From: Bradyrhizobium iriomotense
Lineage (GTDB): Bacteria > Pseudomonadota > Alphaproteobacteria > Rhizobiales > Xanthobacteraceae
Direction of reading: 5' to 3'
DNA: 64,000 bases
NCBI RefSeq assembly: GCF_018130765.1
Contig: NZ_JAFCJZ010000003.1
Coordinates: 248,001 to 312,000, forward strand
Part shown: piece after piece, positions 37,400-45,910 of the stretch
Position numbering within the stretch: the stretch's first letter is position 1
How the letters are laid out: every line of letters starts with the position of its first letter
Program-made: the position numbers and the translations under genes
The notes under the pieces: model-generated
The model's database searches: none
What the model saw: only the letters and a program-made list of their open reading frames with translations
What the model was told of the DNA's origin: nothing

Positions 37400-37703
37400 G
37401 GGGCGGGGATCACTCCGAAGCAGCGATTTTTAGATAGCACACGTGATGAAAGCGTTGCAGAAAATCTTCTCAACGCAAACGTGTATTGCGTCTCTTGCAC
37501 GCCCCGTCTTGCGGAAGCCCGACAGACCCGGGCAGGACGCGCGGGTTGCGTTGCAGCAACGAAGGATGGCGCCGCGTCCAGCCTCGTGAACATCGGCTTG
37601 TGATCTCCCCGTGCAGGTCGAACGCATTTACCGCCATGGGGCCCATGGCATAATCCAGGGAACCCGGGCGACCGGTTGCAACGATGTGAGGGCCCCTTCG
37701 ACC
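37400..37703. other. Intergenic region, nothing recognised
   Basis: 304 bases between divergent genes. Short open frames on both strands lack ribosome sites. No repeat, RNA gene or operator was identified by eye. The promoters of the flanking divergent genes are expected here. Confidence 0.4.
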
Positions 37704-38327
37704 ATGACCAATACGCGCGAGCCGCGAGTGCATCCGGTGCCGATCCTGTCGCTTCGACCGACGCAGATGACGGTCGGCATGCGCGAGGTCAAGGAGAAGC
37801 GCAAGCGCTGGCGCGAGCACGACAGGAGGAAGCAGGCCGACCTGCTCGGCAAGCACATGATCCCCGTCGTCTACGGGCCGGACCTGCGCTACTACGTCAT
37901 CGACCATCATCATCTCGGCCGTGCACTGCACGACGAGGGCGTCAAGGAGGTGCTGGTGACCGTGGTCGGCGATCTCCGCATGGTCGAGCGCGAGGCGTTC
38001 TGGGGCGTGATGGACAACAAGCGCTGGGTCTATCCTTACGACGCCAAGGGCGAGCGGCGGTCGTTCCGCGATCTGCCGAAATCGATCGCCGATCTCAAGG
38101 ACGATCCCTTCCGCAGCCTTGCCGGCGAGCTCCGCCGCTTGGGCGGCTTCGCCAAGGACACCACGCCGTTCTCCGAATTCCTGTGGGCGGACTTCCTGCG
38201 CCGGAAGCTGTCGCGCAAGGCGGTGGATGCCGATTTCGACAAGGCGCTGGAGAAGGCCCTGGCCGCGGCCAAGAGCAAGGATGCGGTCTATCTGCCCGGC
38301 TGGTGCGGCCCGGCGGAGGATGATTGA
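37704..38327 (+). CDS. ParB/Srx-like N-terminal domain protein (ParBc_2 family)
   Basis: 207 residues. PILSLRPTQMTVGMREVKEK, KQADLLGKHMIPVVYGPD and YYVIDHHHLGRALHDEG match the ParBc_2-type nuclease-like fold, in which IDHHHLGRAL replaces the usual GERR motif. The C-terminal 100 residues are helical and lack a helix-turn-helix, so it is not a chromosome segregation ParB. The start MTNTREP at 37704 is preferred; an upstream ATG at 37611 gives a non-protein-like extension. Function unknown. Confidence 0.8.
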   Translation: MTNTREPRVHPVPILSLRPTQMTVGMREVKEKRKRWREHDRRKQADLLGKHMIPVVYGPDLRYYVIDHHHLGRALHDEGVKEVLVTVVGDLRMVEREAFWGVMDNKRWVYPYDAKGERRSFRDLPKSIADLKDDPFRSLAGELRRLGGFAKDTTPFSEFLWADFLRRKLSRKAVDADFDKALEKALAAAKSKDAVYLPGWCGPAEDD

Positions 38328-38342
38328 GCGCACCCGCTCATA

Positions 38343-38498
38343 TCAGTTGCGCTGGAAGATCTTGGCGCCGGGATAAGCGCGCCGCGCGTAGGTGACGACC
38401 AGCGCGCGGTCCTGGGTTGCCAGGAAGGGCGTTCGGATCCGGCACGATCCGATGATCAGGTGCCATAGACCATTGAGCTTCTGAATGACGACTTTCAT
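38343..38498 (-). CDS. 51-residue basic protein
   Basis: A complete small reading frame starting MKVVIQKLNGLWHLIIGS and ending AYPGAKIFQRN. GAGGAC lies 8 to 13 bases upstream of the ATG on the minus strand, and the composition is protein-like. No known domain. The stop is 16 bases from that of the convergent ParB-like gene. Confidence 0.55.
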   Translation of the reverse strand: MKVVIQKLNGLWHLIIGSCRIRTPFLATQDRALVVTYARRAYPGAKIFQRN

Positions 38499-38771
38499 TT
38501 GAGTAGTCCTCGGCGATTCCGCATTCCAGCAAGTGCTGCCTGTCGCGGCGGGTCCTGCGATCCACGATCGTGATCACGGGAGCAAAATTCCCGGTTCCGG
38601 CCACGCCGCTGCAAGACCACGGCCACTCTTCTTAGTTGGTGACGGCAAGCGGCCGGATAAGCCGGCTCTCATCACAGCCGCTTGAGCGACATCATTTTCC
38701 GCGGCGACGAAACCGTCCTGAAACAGAGCCGTCCCAACTATCCGGGTATCGAGCTCACACAGGAGGCAGAA

Positions 38772-38915
38772 ATGCGCCGTCTGTTTTTCGCAATTGCCTT
38801 GCTCGCCGTCGCCTCAGCAGGGATCTCGGCCTCGTTCGCCGCAGTTCACCACGCCAAGACACTGACATTTGCCGAGCGATTTGCCCCGGCGCTCGACCTG
38901 ATGGCGAAGCAGTAG
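38772..38915 (+). CDS. 47-residue exported peptide
   Basis: MRRLFFAIALLAVASAGISA is a good signal peptide, followed by a 25-residue mature part (TLTFAERFAPALDLMAKQ). A perfect AGGAGG lies 6 bases before the ATG, which fixes the start even though the frame is open further upstream. Function unknown. Confidence 0.68.
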   Translation: MRRLFFAIALLAVASAGISASFAAVHHAKTLTFAERFAPALDLMAKQ

Positions 38916-38956
38916 CGGCCTCGCAGCTCGCAGCTGCAGGCCGGGCAGCGGTGCGA

Positions 38957-39160
38957 TCACTTCGGGTCTTGCGGGCCGGGTGAAGAGAGCAGCCGTTCGA
39001 TCTCCGCGGCGGTCTCACCGTCGCGCGCCTTTTGCGGCAGCGTGTGGCGCCTGGCGCCGGCTGGCAGCTTGCTCGCGGCAGCGCGGGCGTCCTGCGTGAA
39101 TTTGTTCAAGCGCTCCTGAAGTGAGAGGGCCGGTCGCGTTCGGCTGCGCTTCCTGGTCAT
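38957..39160 (-). CDS. Small basic protein of unknown function
   Basis: 67 residues with an Arg/Lys-rich N-terminus (MTRKRSRTRPALSLQERLNKF) and a predicted helical middle. I believe similar proteins are common in Bradyrhizobium genomes, but no function is known to me. Confidence 0.7.
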   Translation of the reverse strand: MTRKRSRTRPALSLQERLNKFTQDARAAASKLPAGARRHTLPQKARDGETAAEIERLLSSPGPQDPK

Positions 39161-39358
39161 GAATTGCCCTTACCGGTGCAAGACAACCATGGCTGCGCGA
39201 GCAATGTCCTTAACATTTGTTGGAGTTGCCAACCGACCGCAGGCATTCCGTGGAGCTGCATCGAGCCTGGCACGGTGCTCGATGAGCGGAAACTTTAGGA
39301 ACTGGCGGATTTCGACGGCCTTTACCTGGAGCAGTCGCCAACGCTCCGAGGGCGCCCG

Positions 39359-39589
39359 ATGCCGCGATTCCATTTCGACATCCACGAGAACGGCCGGATG
39401 TTTCCCGACGAAGACGGGCAGGATCTTGCGAACGAGAACGCCGCTCGCAAGGAGGCGGTCATGTCCGGCGCTTCGATCGCCCGCGATGCCTTCGTCTCGG
39501 GCAGCGCGCGGCACGTCGTCATCGACGTTCGCGAGGAAGGCGCGCCGTTCCTGAAGGTGTCGATCACGCTCCAGGTCGACGAAGCCTAG
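39359..39589 (+). CDS. DUF6894 family protein
   Basis: 76 residues, MPRFHFDIHENGRMFPDEDG then LANENAARKEAV, the typical pattern of this small rhizobial family (PRYFFH.. D.. G). Members occur in many copies per genome and have no assigned function. It overlaps a longer frame in another register, which I reject. Confidence 0.82.
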   Translation: MPRFHFDIHENGRMFPDEDGQDLANENAARKEAVMSGASIARDAFVSGSARHVVIDVREEGAPFLKVSITLQVDEA

Positions 39590-39773
39590 GCGTGCGGTGT
39601 CGGCAGGCGCGTGACCGGTTCGCACCTGCGGCAGAGCGGCGCATGCGATCTTGACGTATCGCAAAGTGACGCGGTCGGCGGCCGGTAAGGTCTGCTTGCA
39701 TGACTGCCGAACCAGCGTTGCGCTCCCGCGTGGGCAAATGGACTCCGGATCATGCTGACCTGGAGATGCCACG

Positions 39774-39941
39774 ATGAGCCTGATCTTTCGCATTCTGTTC
39801 GTCCTCGCCGGAGCCATCACCGCGCTGTTCGTCGCGCGCGACGCGCTCAACTTCACCATCATCCAGACTTTCGTCGCCATCCTGCTCGTGACCGCCGTCT
39901 TGCTCGCCGGGAGTCTCTGGAGCCTGCGGCGGAAGACGTGA
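39774..39941 (+). CDS. 55-residue two-helix membrane peptide coupled to the P-type ATPase
   Basis: MSLIFRILFVLAGAITALFV, a short loop (ARDALNFTI), a second helix (FVAILLVTAVLLAGSLW) and a basic end (SLRRKT). GGAG lies 8 to 11 bases before the ATG, and the stop TGA overlaps the GTG start of the ATPase gene (GTGA). This strict coupling suggests a small membrane partner or regulator of the pump, in the manner of known ATPase-associated micropeptides. That role is inference. Confidence 0.65.
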   Translation: MSLIFRILFVLAGAITALFVARDALNFTIIQTFVAILLVTAVLLAGSLWSLRRKT

Positions 39942-42487
39942 GCGGCAAGGCGGGCGCGCGACCGGCCGGACTGAGCGAGGCCGAGGCGAAGGCGCGGCTG
40001 GAAAAGGACGGCGCCAACGAGTTGCCGCGGCCCGAACGGCGCAGCCCCCTGCGCATCGTCGTGGAGGTGCTGCGCGAGCCGATGCTCCTGCTGCTGCTTT
40101 GCGGCGGGCTGATCTACCTCGTGCTCGGCGATCTCAAGGAAGCGCTGATCCTGCTGGCCTTCGGTGCGATGTCCATCGTGATCACGGTGGTGCAGGAGAC
40201 GCGGACCGAGCGGGTGCTGGACGCCCTGCGCGACCTGACCAGCCCGCGAGCGCTGGTGGTGCGGGACGGTGCGCGCCGGCGAATTCCGGGCCGAGAGGTC
40301 GTGCGCGGCGATCTCCTTGTTCTCGGCGAAGGCGACCGGGTTCCCGCCGATGCCGCGCTCGTGGAGGCGCGCGATCTGCAGATCGACGAGTCCCTGCTCA
40401 CCGGCGAGTCCGTGCCGGTCCGTAAGCAGGCCGCGGACCGGATCGCAACAGCCGATCACCGGCCCGGCGGCGAGGATCAGCCCTTCGTGTATTCCGGTTC
40501 GCTCGTCGTGGGTGGCGAGGGGCTGGCGCTGGTCGAGGCGACCGGCCCGCGCAGCGAGATCGGGAAGATCGGACTGTCGCTGCGTGGCTTGCAGGCCGAG
40601 CCGCCGCGGCTGCAGCAACAGACCGCAAGGCTGGTGCGGCTCTGCTTCCTCGGCGGCGCCGTGGTTAGCCTCGCCGCCGTCGCGCTCTATGGCGTCTTGC
40701 GCGGGGACTGGTTACAGGCGCTGCTTGCGGGCGTCGCCATCGGCATGTCGATGCTTCCGGAAGAGTTCGGCGTCGTGCTCACGGTCTTCATGGCGATGGG
40801 CGCGTGGCGGATCTCGCAAGCCCGCGTGTTGACACGGCGCGCCGCCGCCATCGAGGTCCTGGGGTCTGCGACCGTCCTGTGCACCGACAAGACCGGAACA
40901 CTGACGCAGAACCGCATGTCCGTCGCGGAGCTGCGGTTGCCCGATGGGGCGCGGATGCGCCCCGCGGCCGGAGAAGATCGTGCCAGGCCGGAATTTGTCG
41001 AGCTGGCGCGCTGCGGCGCCCTGGCGAGTTCGCCGGAACCGTTCGATCCCATGGAGAAGGCGCTGCACCTGTTCGCGCATGAGGCCTTGCGGGACGGCGA
41101 TGCCATGGATGGCGAGCGGACGCTGCTGCGCACCTACGGTTTGCGGCCCGAACTGCTGGCCATGACCCAGGTCTGGCGGACAGCCGGCCGGGCGGACCTC
41201 GTCGCATGCGCCAAGGGTGCGCCCGAGGCGGTTGCGCGCCTGTGCAGGCTGAACGATGCCGACCAGGAGTCCGTGCGGGATGCCGCCAGCGCGATGGCGA
41301 AGGACGGGCTTCGGGTGTTGGGCGTGGCCGTTGCCGCCTGCGACGACGCCTCACTCCCGCAGTCACAGGAGGCCTTCGCGTTTCGCTTTGTCGGGCTGGT
41401 CGGGCTTGCCGATCCGCTGCGGCCCCACGTCCCGGAGGCGGTCCGCGAATGCCGTGCGGCCGGAATCCGCGTCGTCATGATCACCGGCGACTATCCGGCA
41501 ACGGCCGTTGCCATCGCCAACCAGGCCGGCCTCGACGTCCAGGACGTCATGACCGGCGATCAGGTCAGGCTGGCGGACGATTCGGAGCTTGCACAGCGCG
41601 TCAGGCATGCGAGCGTGTTCGCACGGGTCCTGCCGGAGCAGAAGCTGCGCATCGTCCAGGCGATGAAGGCCGACGGCGAGATCGTGGCGATGACCGGCGA
41701 CGGCGTCAATGACGCGCCATCGCTCAAGGCCGCCCACATCGGCATCGCGATGGGCGGGCGTGGTACCGACGTCGCGCGGGAGGCGTCGTCGATCGTGCTG
41801 CTCGACGACGATTTTGGCTCGATCGTCTCGGCCATTCGCCTGGGCCGCCGGATCTATGACAATCTTCGCAAGGCGATGGCCTTCATCTTCGCCGTTCACG
41901 TCCCGATCGCCGGACTGGCGCTGTTGCCGCTGGTGTTCGGGTTGCCGCTGATCTTCAGCCCGGTGCACATCGCGTTTCTGGAGCTGATCATCGACCCCGT
42001 GTGCTCGCTGGTGTTCGAGGCCGAGCGCGACGAGCGCGATGCGATGACGCGTCCGCCGAGACGGGCCGATGCCAAGCTGTTTTCCTGGGCCCTGGTCGGC
42101 TGGAGCGTTCTTCAGGGCGCGCTCGCCTTCGCCCTGACCGCAACGATATTCGTCGGCGCGCTGCGCTCCGGCCTTGCCGCCGACGAGGCGAGGGCGCTCG
42201 CCTTCGTGACGCTCGTGGTCTGCTTCGTCGCGCTGGTCCTGGTCAACCGGTCCTTCAGTGCTTCGTTCATGTCGGCTTTCTTCCGTCCAAATCCCGCACT
42301 GGTCTGGATCTTCACGGCGGTCGCCGCCGTTCTCGCCGCCGCGCTGCTCTGGCCGCCGGCCTCCAGCCTGTTCCGCTTCGGTCCGCTGCATGCCGATGAC
42401 CTGTTGATCACGCTCGGCGCAGGACTGCTGCTGCTGACGCTGCTCGAAGCGCTGAAGCCGCTGTGGGCGCGGCGGCTTCGATTCTAA
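39938..42487 (+). CDS. Cation-transporting P-type ATPase (P2, Ca/Mg-like)
   Basis: 849 residues from GTG 39938. An N-terminal cation-ATPase domain (GLSEAEAKARLEKDGANELP), the actuator motif TGES, the phosphorylated Asp317 in CTDKTGTLTQ, and the hinge TGDGVNDAP (from residue 586) are all present. Transmembrane helix 4 contains MSMLPEEFGVVL, the P-E-E pattern resembling calcium pumps. No heavy-metal-binding or CPX motif is present. The frame extends upstream of the GTG, but that part is not protein-like. The transported ion is probably calcium or magnesium. Confidence 0.92.
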   Translation: MSGKAGARPAGLSEAEAKARLEKDGANELPRPERRSPLRIVVEVLREPMLLLLLCGGLIYLVLGDLKEALILLAFGAMSIVITVVQETRTERVLDALRDLTSPRALVVRDGARRRIPGREVVRGDLLVLGEGDRVPADAALVEARDLQIDESLLTGESVPVRKQAADRIATADHRPGGEDQPFVYSGSLVVGGEGLALVEATGPRSEIGKIGLSLRGLQAEPPRLQQQTARLVRLCFLGGAVVSLAAVALYGVLRGDWLQALLAGVAIGMSMLPEEFGVVLTVFMAMGAWRISQARVLTRRAAAIEVLGSATVLCTDKTGTLTQNRMSVAELRLPDGARMRPAAGEDRARPEFVELARCGALASSPEPFDPMEKALHLFAHEALRDGDAMDGERTLLRTYGLRPELLAMTQVWRTAGRADLVACAKGAPEAVARLCRLNDADQESVRDAASAMAKDGLRVLGVAVAACDDASLPQSQEAFAFRFVGLVGLADPLRPHVPEAVRECRAAGIRVVMITGDYPATAVAIANQAGLDVQDVMTGDQVRLADDSELAQRVRHASVFARVLPEQKLRIVQAMKADGEIVAMTGDGVNDAPSLKAAHIGIAMGGRGTDVAREASSIVLLDDDFGSIVSAIRLGRRIYDNLRKAMAFIFAVHVPIAGLALLPLVFGLPLIFSPVHIAFLELIIDPVCSLVFEAERDERDAMTRPPRRADAKLFSWALVGWSVLQGALAFALTATIFVGALRSGLAADEARALAFVTLVVCFVALVLVNRSFSASFMSAFFRPNPALVWIFTAVAAVLAAALLWPPASSLFRFGPLHADDLLITLGAGLLLLTLLEALKPLWARRLRF

Positions 42488-42536
42488 CGCGCGATGAGAT
42501 TGGGAGGAATCGTCATCGCGCTTTAGGTTATTGTTT

Positions 42537-42587
42537 GAGCATGATCTTTTCGGAAAACCGCTTCACACTTTTCCGGATCATGCTCTA
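42537..42587 (-). repeat. CTAG-edged 49-bp palindromic repeat, copy 2
   Basis: Reading on the minus strand it starts CTAGAGCATGATCCGG and ends AGATCATGCTC, the same element as at 25456-25506 in the opposite orientation. The TAG is the stop codon of mgtC. It also lies 50 bases after the ATPase stop and can fold on either transcript. Confidence 0.85.
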
Positions 42588-43088
42588 GTTCGCACCCGGA
42601 GAGCCCGGCTTCGGCGGCGCATGGGTTTCGCGCGGCTCGTGCCTGCCGCCGAGCATCCGGTGCAGCCAGTGCTCGGTGCGGTTGCCAACGGTGAGGATCA
42701 GGAAGGCCAGCGTCAGCGCCGTGCCGACGATCGGCCACTGGCCGACGCCGCAGGCGATGCCGAGGCAGGCGGCGAGGAAGGTGCAGGCGGCGCTGGTCAG
42801 GCCGCGGACGCGGAACCTGTCGCTTTCGTGGACAATGACGCCGGCACCGAGGAAGCCGATGCCGGTGAGGATGCCCTGGATGACGCGGCTCGCCGCATCG
42901 GTGATCTTGCCGGCCTCGGCAAACTGCACGGCCAGCAATACGACGGTCGCGGTCGAGAGCCCGACGATGCCGAGCGTCTTCAGCCCGATCGGCTTGCCGT
43001 GCAAGTCACGATTGAGGCCGATGGCGCAGCCTGCGAGCGTGGCGACGCCGAGGCGCAGAAGGATTTCGGGCCAGTCCAGCACGGTCAT
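42585..43088 (-). CDS. mgtC: MgtC/SapB family membrane protein
   Basis: 167 residues with four or five helices. GCAIGLNRDLHGKPIGLKT and GFLGAGVIVHE are the MgtC core. The family is linked to magnesium-limited growth and regulates the F-type ATPase in some pathogens. Its convergent neighbour is a Ca/Mg-type P-ATPase. The start ATG overlaps the upstream gene's stop (ATGA). Confidence 0.9.
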   Translation of the reverse strand: MTVLDWPEILLRLGVATLAGCAIGLNRDLHGKPIGLKTLGIVGLSTATVVLLAVQFAEAGKITDAASRVIQGILTGIGFLGAGVIVHESDRFRVRGLTSAACTFLAACLGIACGVGQWPIVGTALTLAFLILTVGNRTEHWLHRMLGGRHEPRETHAPPKPGSPGAN

Positions 43089-43672
43089 TTTTTCGGCAGG
43101 CGTCCCATCAGATAGAACTCCTCGTTCGGCCGCATGCCCGTGAAATTCGCCAGCCGGTTCGACAGCGCGAAGAAGGCGGAGATCGCGGCGATGTCCCAGA
43201 TGTCGTCGTCGCTGAAGCCGTGCGGTTGCAACGCTGCGAAATCTTCCTCGCAGACGCGCTGCGCGTCGGCGGAGACCTTCATCGCGAAATCGAGCATCGC
43301 CTTCTGGCGCGGCGTGATGTCGGCCTTGCGGTAGTTCACCGCGACCTGGTCGGCGATCAGCGGATTCTTGGCGCGGATGCGCAGGATCGCGCCGTGGGCG
43401 ATCACGCAATACTGGCACTGGTTGGCGGCCGACGTCGCCACCACGATCATCTCGCGCTCGGCTTTCGTCAGACCGCCATCCTTCTCCATCAGCGCGTCGT
43501 GATAGGCGAAGAAGGCGCGGAACTCGTCGGGGCGGTAGGCCAAGGTGAGGAACACGTTCGGCACGAAGCCGCTTTTTTCCTGCACGGCGAGGAGGCGGGT
43601 GCGGATGTCCTCGGGAAGCGCGTCGAGGGCGGGAGCAGGGAAGCGTTGTGCGGCGGTTTTTGTCATGTGCAT
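43085..43672 (-). CDS. Peroxidase-related (carboxymuconolactone decarboxylase-like, AhpD fold) protein
   Basis: About 195 residues. The AhpD-type active site CQYCVIAHG (CxxC plus His) follows the conserved TKAEREMIVVATSAANQ. NYRKADITPRQKAMLDFA is the usual next segment. Proteins of this group are called uncharacterised peroxidase-related enzymes and probably reduce hydroperoxides through the cysteine pair. ATGs at 43672 and 43666 are alternative starts. Confidence 0.88.
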   Translation of the reverse strand: MHMTKTAAQRFPAPALDALPEDIRTRLLAVQEKSGFVPNVFLTLAYRPDEFRAFFAYHDALMEKDGGLTKAEREMIVVATSAANQCQYCVIAHGAILRIRAKNPLIADQVAVNYRKADITPRQKAMLDFAMKVSADAQRVCEEDFAALQPHGFSDDDIWDIAAISAFFALSNRLANFTGMRPNEEFYLMGRLPKK

Positions 43673-43762
43673 GGATTCCGGCTGGGGCCGGCAACCATAG
43701 TCGATGCGGGCGGCCGCCTCAACGTGCCGCGGTATGCCAGGGGCGCGTGCCACACACTCGCG

Positions 43763-43863
43763 TCATCGCCCGGCGAAGACCGGGCGATCCAGTATTCCAG
43801 AGACGGTGATGGCATACGGAGAGGCAGCGGCGTACTGGATGCCCCGCCTTCGCGGGGCATGAC
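43763..43863. repeat. Paired REP-type palindrome, copy 2
   Basis: Same structure as at 5550-5651. The left hairpin is CGCCCGGCGAAGACCGGGCG followed by ATCCAGTA. The right begins TACTGGATGCC with CCCCGCCTTCGCGGGG. The right halves of the two copies are identical over about 30 bases; the left stems differ but stay self-complementary. It lies between the peroxidase-like and HerA-like genes. Confidence 0.8.
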
Positions 43864-43889
43864 AGTGTGCTTGGAGCGCGAGCGCGGCC

Positions 43890-45632
43890 TTACCGCAGCG
43901 GCTTCTTCAGCAGCGAGAAGCGGTCGGGATCGAGCCCCATCGAGGGCTGCAGCATCGGGGCTTCGAGGCTGGACATCGTCTTCGTGGGCGGGGCCGAGAA
44001 CACGGGATCGTTCGGAGAGGAATCGCGCTGCGAGGTGGCGCCGCGCCAGCGCTCCAGCACGGCGCTGACGAAATGCATGTCGTGACCGGCGGTGACCGAC
44101 GGTACGCTGCTGATGGTGGCTTCGCCGCGCGGCAATTGGTGTGGCGGCACCTCCTTGAAGCGCAACCGGGTCGGCAACGCGACGCCTTCGCCGAACGCCA
44201 GCACCTCGCGGGTGCCGAGCGAGGGAACGAAGGAGAGCAGGTTCGCGGCCGCATCCGACACAGCGGCGCGCAGCAGCGCCTGGTCGCGGTCGTTGGCAAG
44301 ACGCATCGTGAACAGCGTGTTGCACTGGGAGATGATGGTGGCGTCGAGCTCCGCGGGGCGCTGCGTGATGAGGCCGAGATAGACGCCGTATTTGCGGCCT
44401 TCCTTGGCGATGCGCGAGACCGCCTTGCGGGTCGGGCCGAAGCCGACATTGCGGTCGGCGGAAGCGTAGCGGTGCGCTTCCTCGCAGACGAACAGCAGCG
44501 GCGAGACGCCGTCGCTCCACAGGCCGAAATCGAAGGCCATGCGGCACAGCACCGAGACGACGGAATCGATCACTTCGGCCGGGAAGCCGGCGAGCTGCAT
44601 CACCGTCATCGGCTTGCCGTTCGCCGGCAGGCGGAACAGATGGCTGATGACCTCGGCCATGGTGTCGCCGCCGACATTGGCGTTGTCGAACATGAAGGCG
44701 TAGCGCGGGTCGTTGCGCACCGCCTCGATGCGCGAGATCAGCTTGTGATAGATGATGCGCGAGGAGCGGTTCTCCAGCTTGCCCATGCGCTCGTCGATCA
44801 GCGACAACAGGTCGACGAGGCGGTACGGCACCGGCGTGTCGACGGTGTAGCCGACCTGCTTGGGATCGATGCGCTTCAGGCCGATGCGGTCGGCGTTCTG
44901 GTACTGGGTGTAGACGCCCTTGGCGAGCGGGATCACCTCGGCGAGAATGTCGAGCTCTTCGGGCACGCCGGCGCGCCCGCCGAACAGCACGTCGACGATT
45001 TCCTCGAAATTGAACAGCCAGAACGGCAGCTTCAGGTTCCGCGGGTTCAGCACCAGCGCGCGGTCGCCGAAGCAGCGGCCATATTCGTTGTGGACGTCGA
45101 GCAGGAAAATGCGCAGGTTCGGCCGCGCCTTCAGGATCTCGTTGAGCAGCAGCGACACGCCGGTCGATTTGCCGACGCCGGTCGAGCCCAGCACGGCGAA
45201 ATGCTTGGACAGCATTTCCTCGACGTCGACATAGGCGACGACGGAGCGGTCCTGCTGGAGGAAGCCGACATTGATCTGGTCCGATCCGGTCGGCGCGTAG
45301 ATCGTGCGCAGCTCCTGGCTGGTGATCAATTCGACCGCATCTCCGATGGTCGGATAATTGGTGACGCCGCGCTGGAATTTGGCCTTGTCGGCGGCGTTCA
45401 GGATCTCGCCGAGCAGGTCGACCGAGGCGATGGCGATGTAATTGTCCGTGCTCGACAAATTCTCGCAGGAGACCTCGGTGATCATCGCGACGATGACCGA
45501 GCTGGCGCAGCGAATGCTGACGAAGCGGCCGACGGTGGCCCGAACCTCCGAGATCGGCATCTGGCTGGTCGCCAAAAGCCCGACCCGGGCGAGCGATCCG
45601 CGAACCGAAATCACGCGTCCAAAGGATGTCAC
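43890..45632 (-). CDS. HerA-like ATPase (DUF87)
   Basis: About 580 residues. An N-terminal HAS-barrel-like region (GRVISVRGSLARVG) precedes a HerA/FtsK-type ATPase with Walker A GSTGVGKST, Walker B LLFVCEEAHRY and an arginine-rich sensor stretch (GLITQRPAELD). HerA enzymes are hexameric DNA translocases that work in end resection, or in phage defence when paired with nucleases or Sir2. No nuclease gene is beside it. GTG 45632 is preferred as start; the frame also opens with TTG at 45656. Confidence 0.85.
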   Translation of the reverse strand: MTSFGRVISVRGSLARVGLLATSQMPISEVRATVGRFVSIRCASSVIVAMITEVSCENLSSTDNYIAIASVDLLGEILNAADKAKFQRGVTNYPTIGDAVELITSQELRTIYAPTGSDQINVGFLQQDRSVVAYVDVEEMLSKHFAVLGSTGVGKSTGVSLLLNEILKARPNLRIFLLDVHNEYGRCFGDRALVLNPRNLKLPFWLFNFEEIVDVLFGGRAGVPEELDILAEVIPLAKGVYTQYQNADRIGLKRIDPKQVGYTVDTPVPYRLVDLLSLIDERMGKLENRSSRIIYHKLISRIEAVRNDPRYAFMFDNANVGGDTMAEVISHLFRLPANGKPMTVMQLAGFPAEVIDSVVSVLCRMAFDFGLWSDGVSPLLFVCEEAHRYASADRNVGFGPTRKAVSRIAKEGRKYGVYLGLITQRPAELDATIISQCNTLFTMRLANDRDQALLRAAVSDAAANLLSFVPSLGTREVLAFGEGVALPTRLRFKEVPPHQLPRGEATISSVPSVTAGHDMHFVSAVLERWRGATSQRDSSPNDPVFSAPPTKTMSSLEAPMLQPSMGLDPDRFSLLKKPLR

Positions 45633-45910
45633 GATGAATGAACCTGGCAAGAGCAAGGGGTTTGGTCGGACTATGCGCGGCCGTCGCTGGACAAACGGTT
45701 AAACGGCGGGCGCGCCCGCTCCGTTAAATCCGCGGTAATTCGGTCTGAAGCTTTGTCGCGAATGGATGTTTGTGGGTGGAAACGCCGGGAAAACGCGGCA
45801 TTTCGAGGCCGGTGAGGGCCCCCGGCGCGCTAAGGAATGGTTTACCATAGACCAAAGGTCGGCCTGGAATGCGGCGCAGGCCGAGGCGACCGGCAAGGGA
45901 GACGCAGCGG

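Noticed and set aside
37400..37703. Search for a tRNA or small RNA gene in this and other gaps
   Set aside because: No cloverleaf, T-loop GGTTCGAATCC-type sequence or paired rRNA feature was visible in any gap.
39159..39554. A 131-codon plus-strand frame overlapping the DUF6894 gene
   Set aside because: The DUF6894 protein in another frame matches a known small family; the longer frame has Ser/Arg-rich shadow composition.
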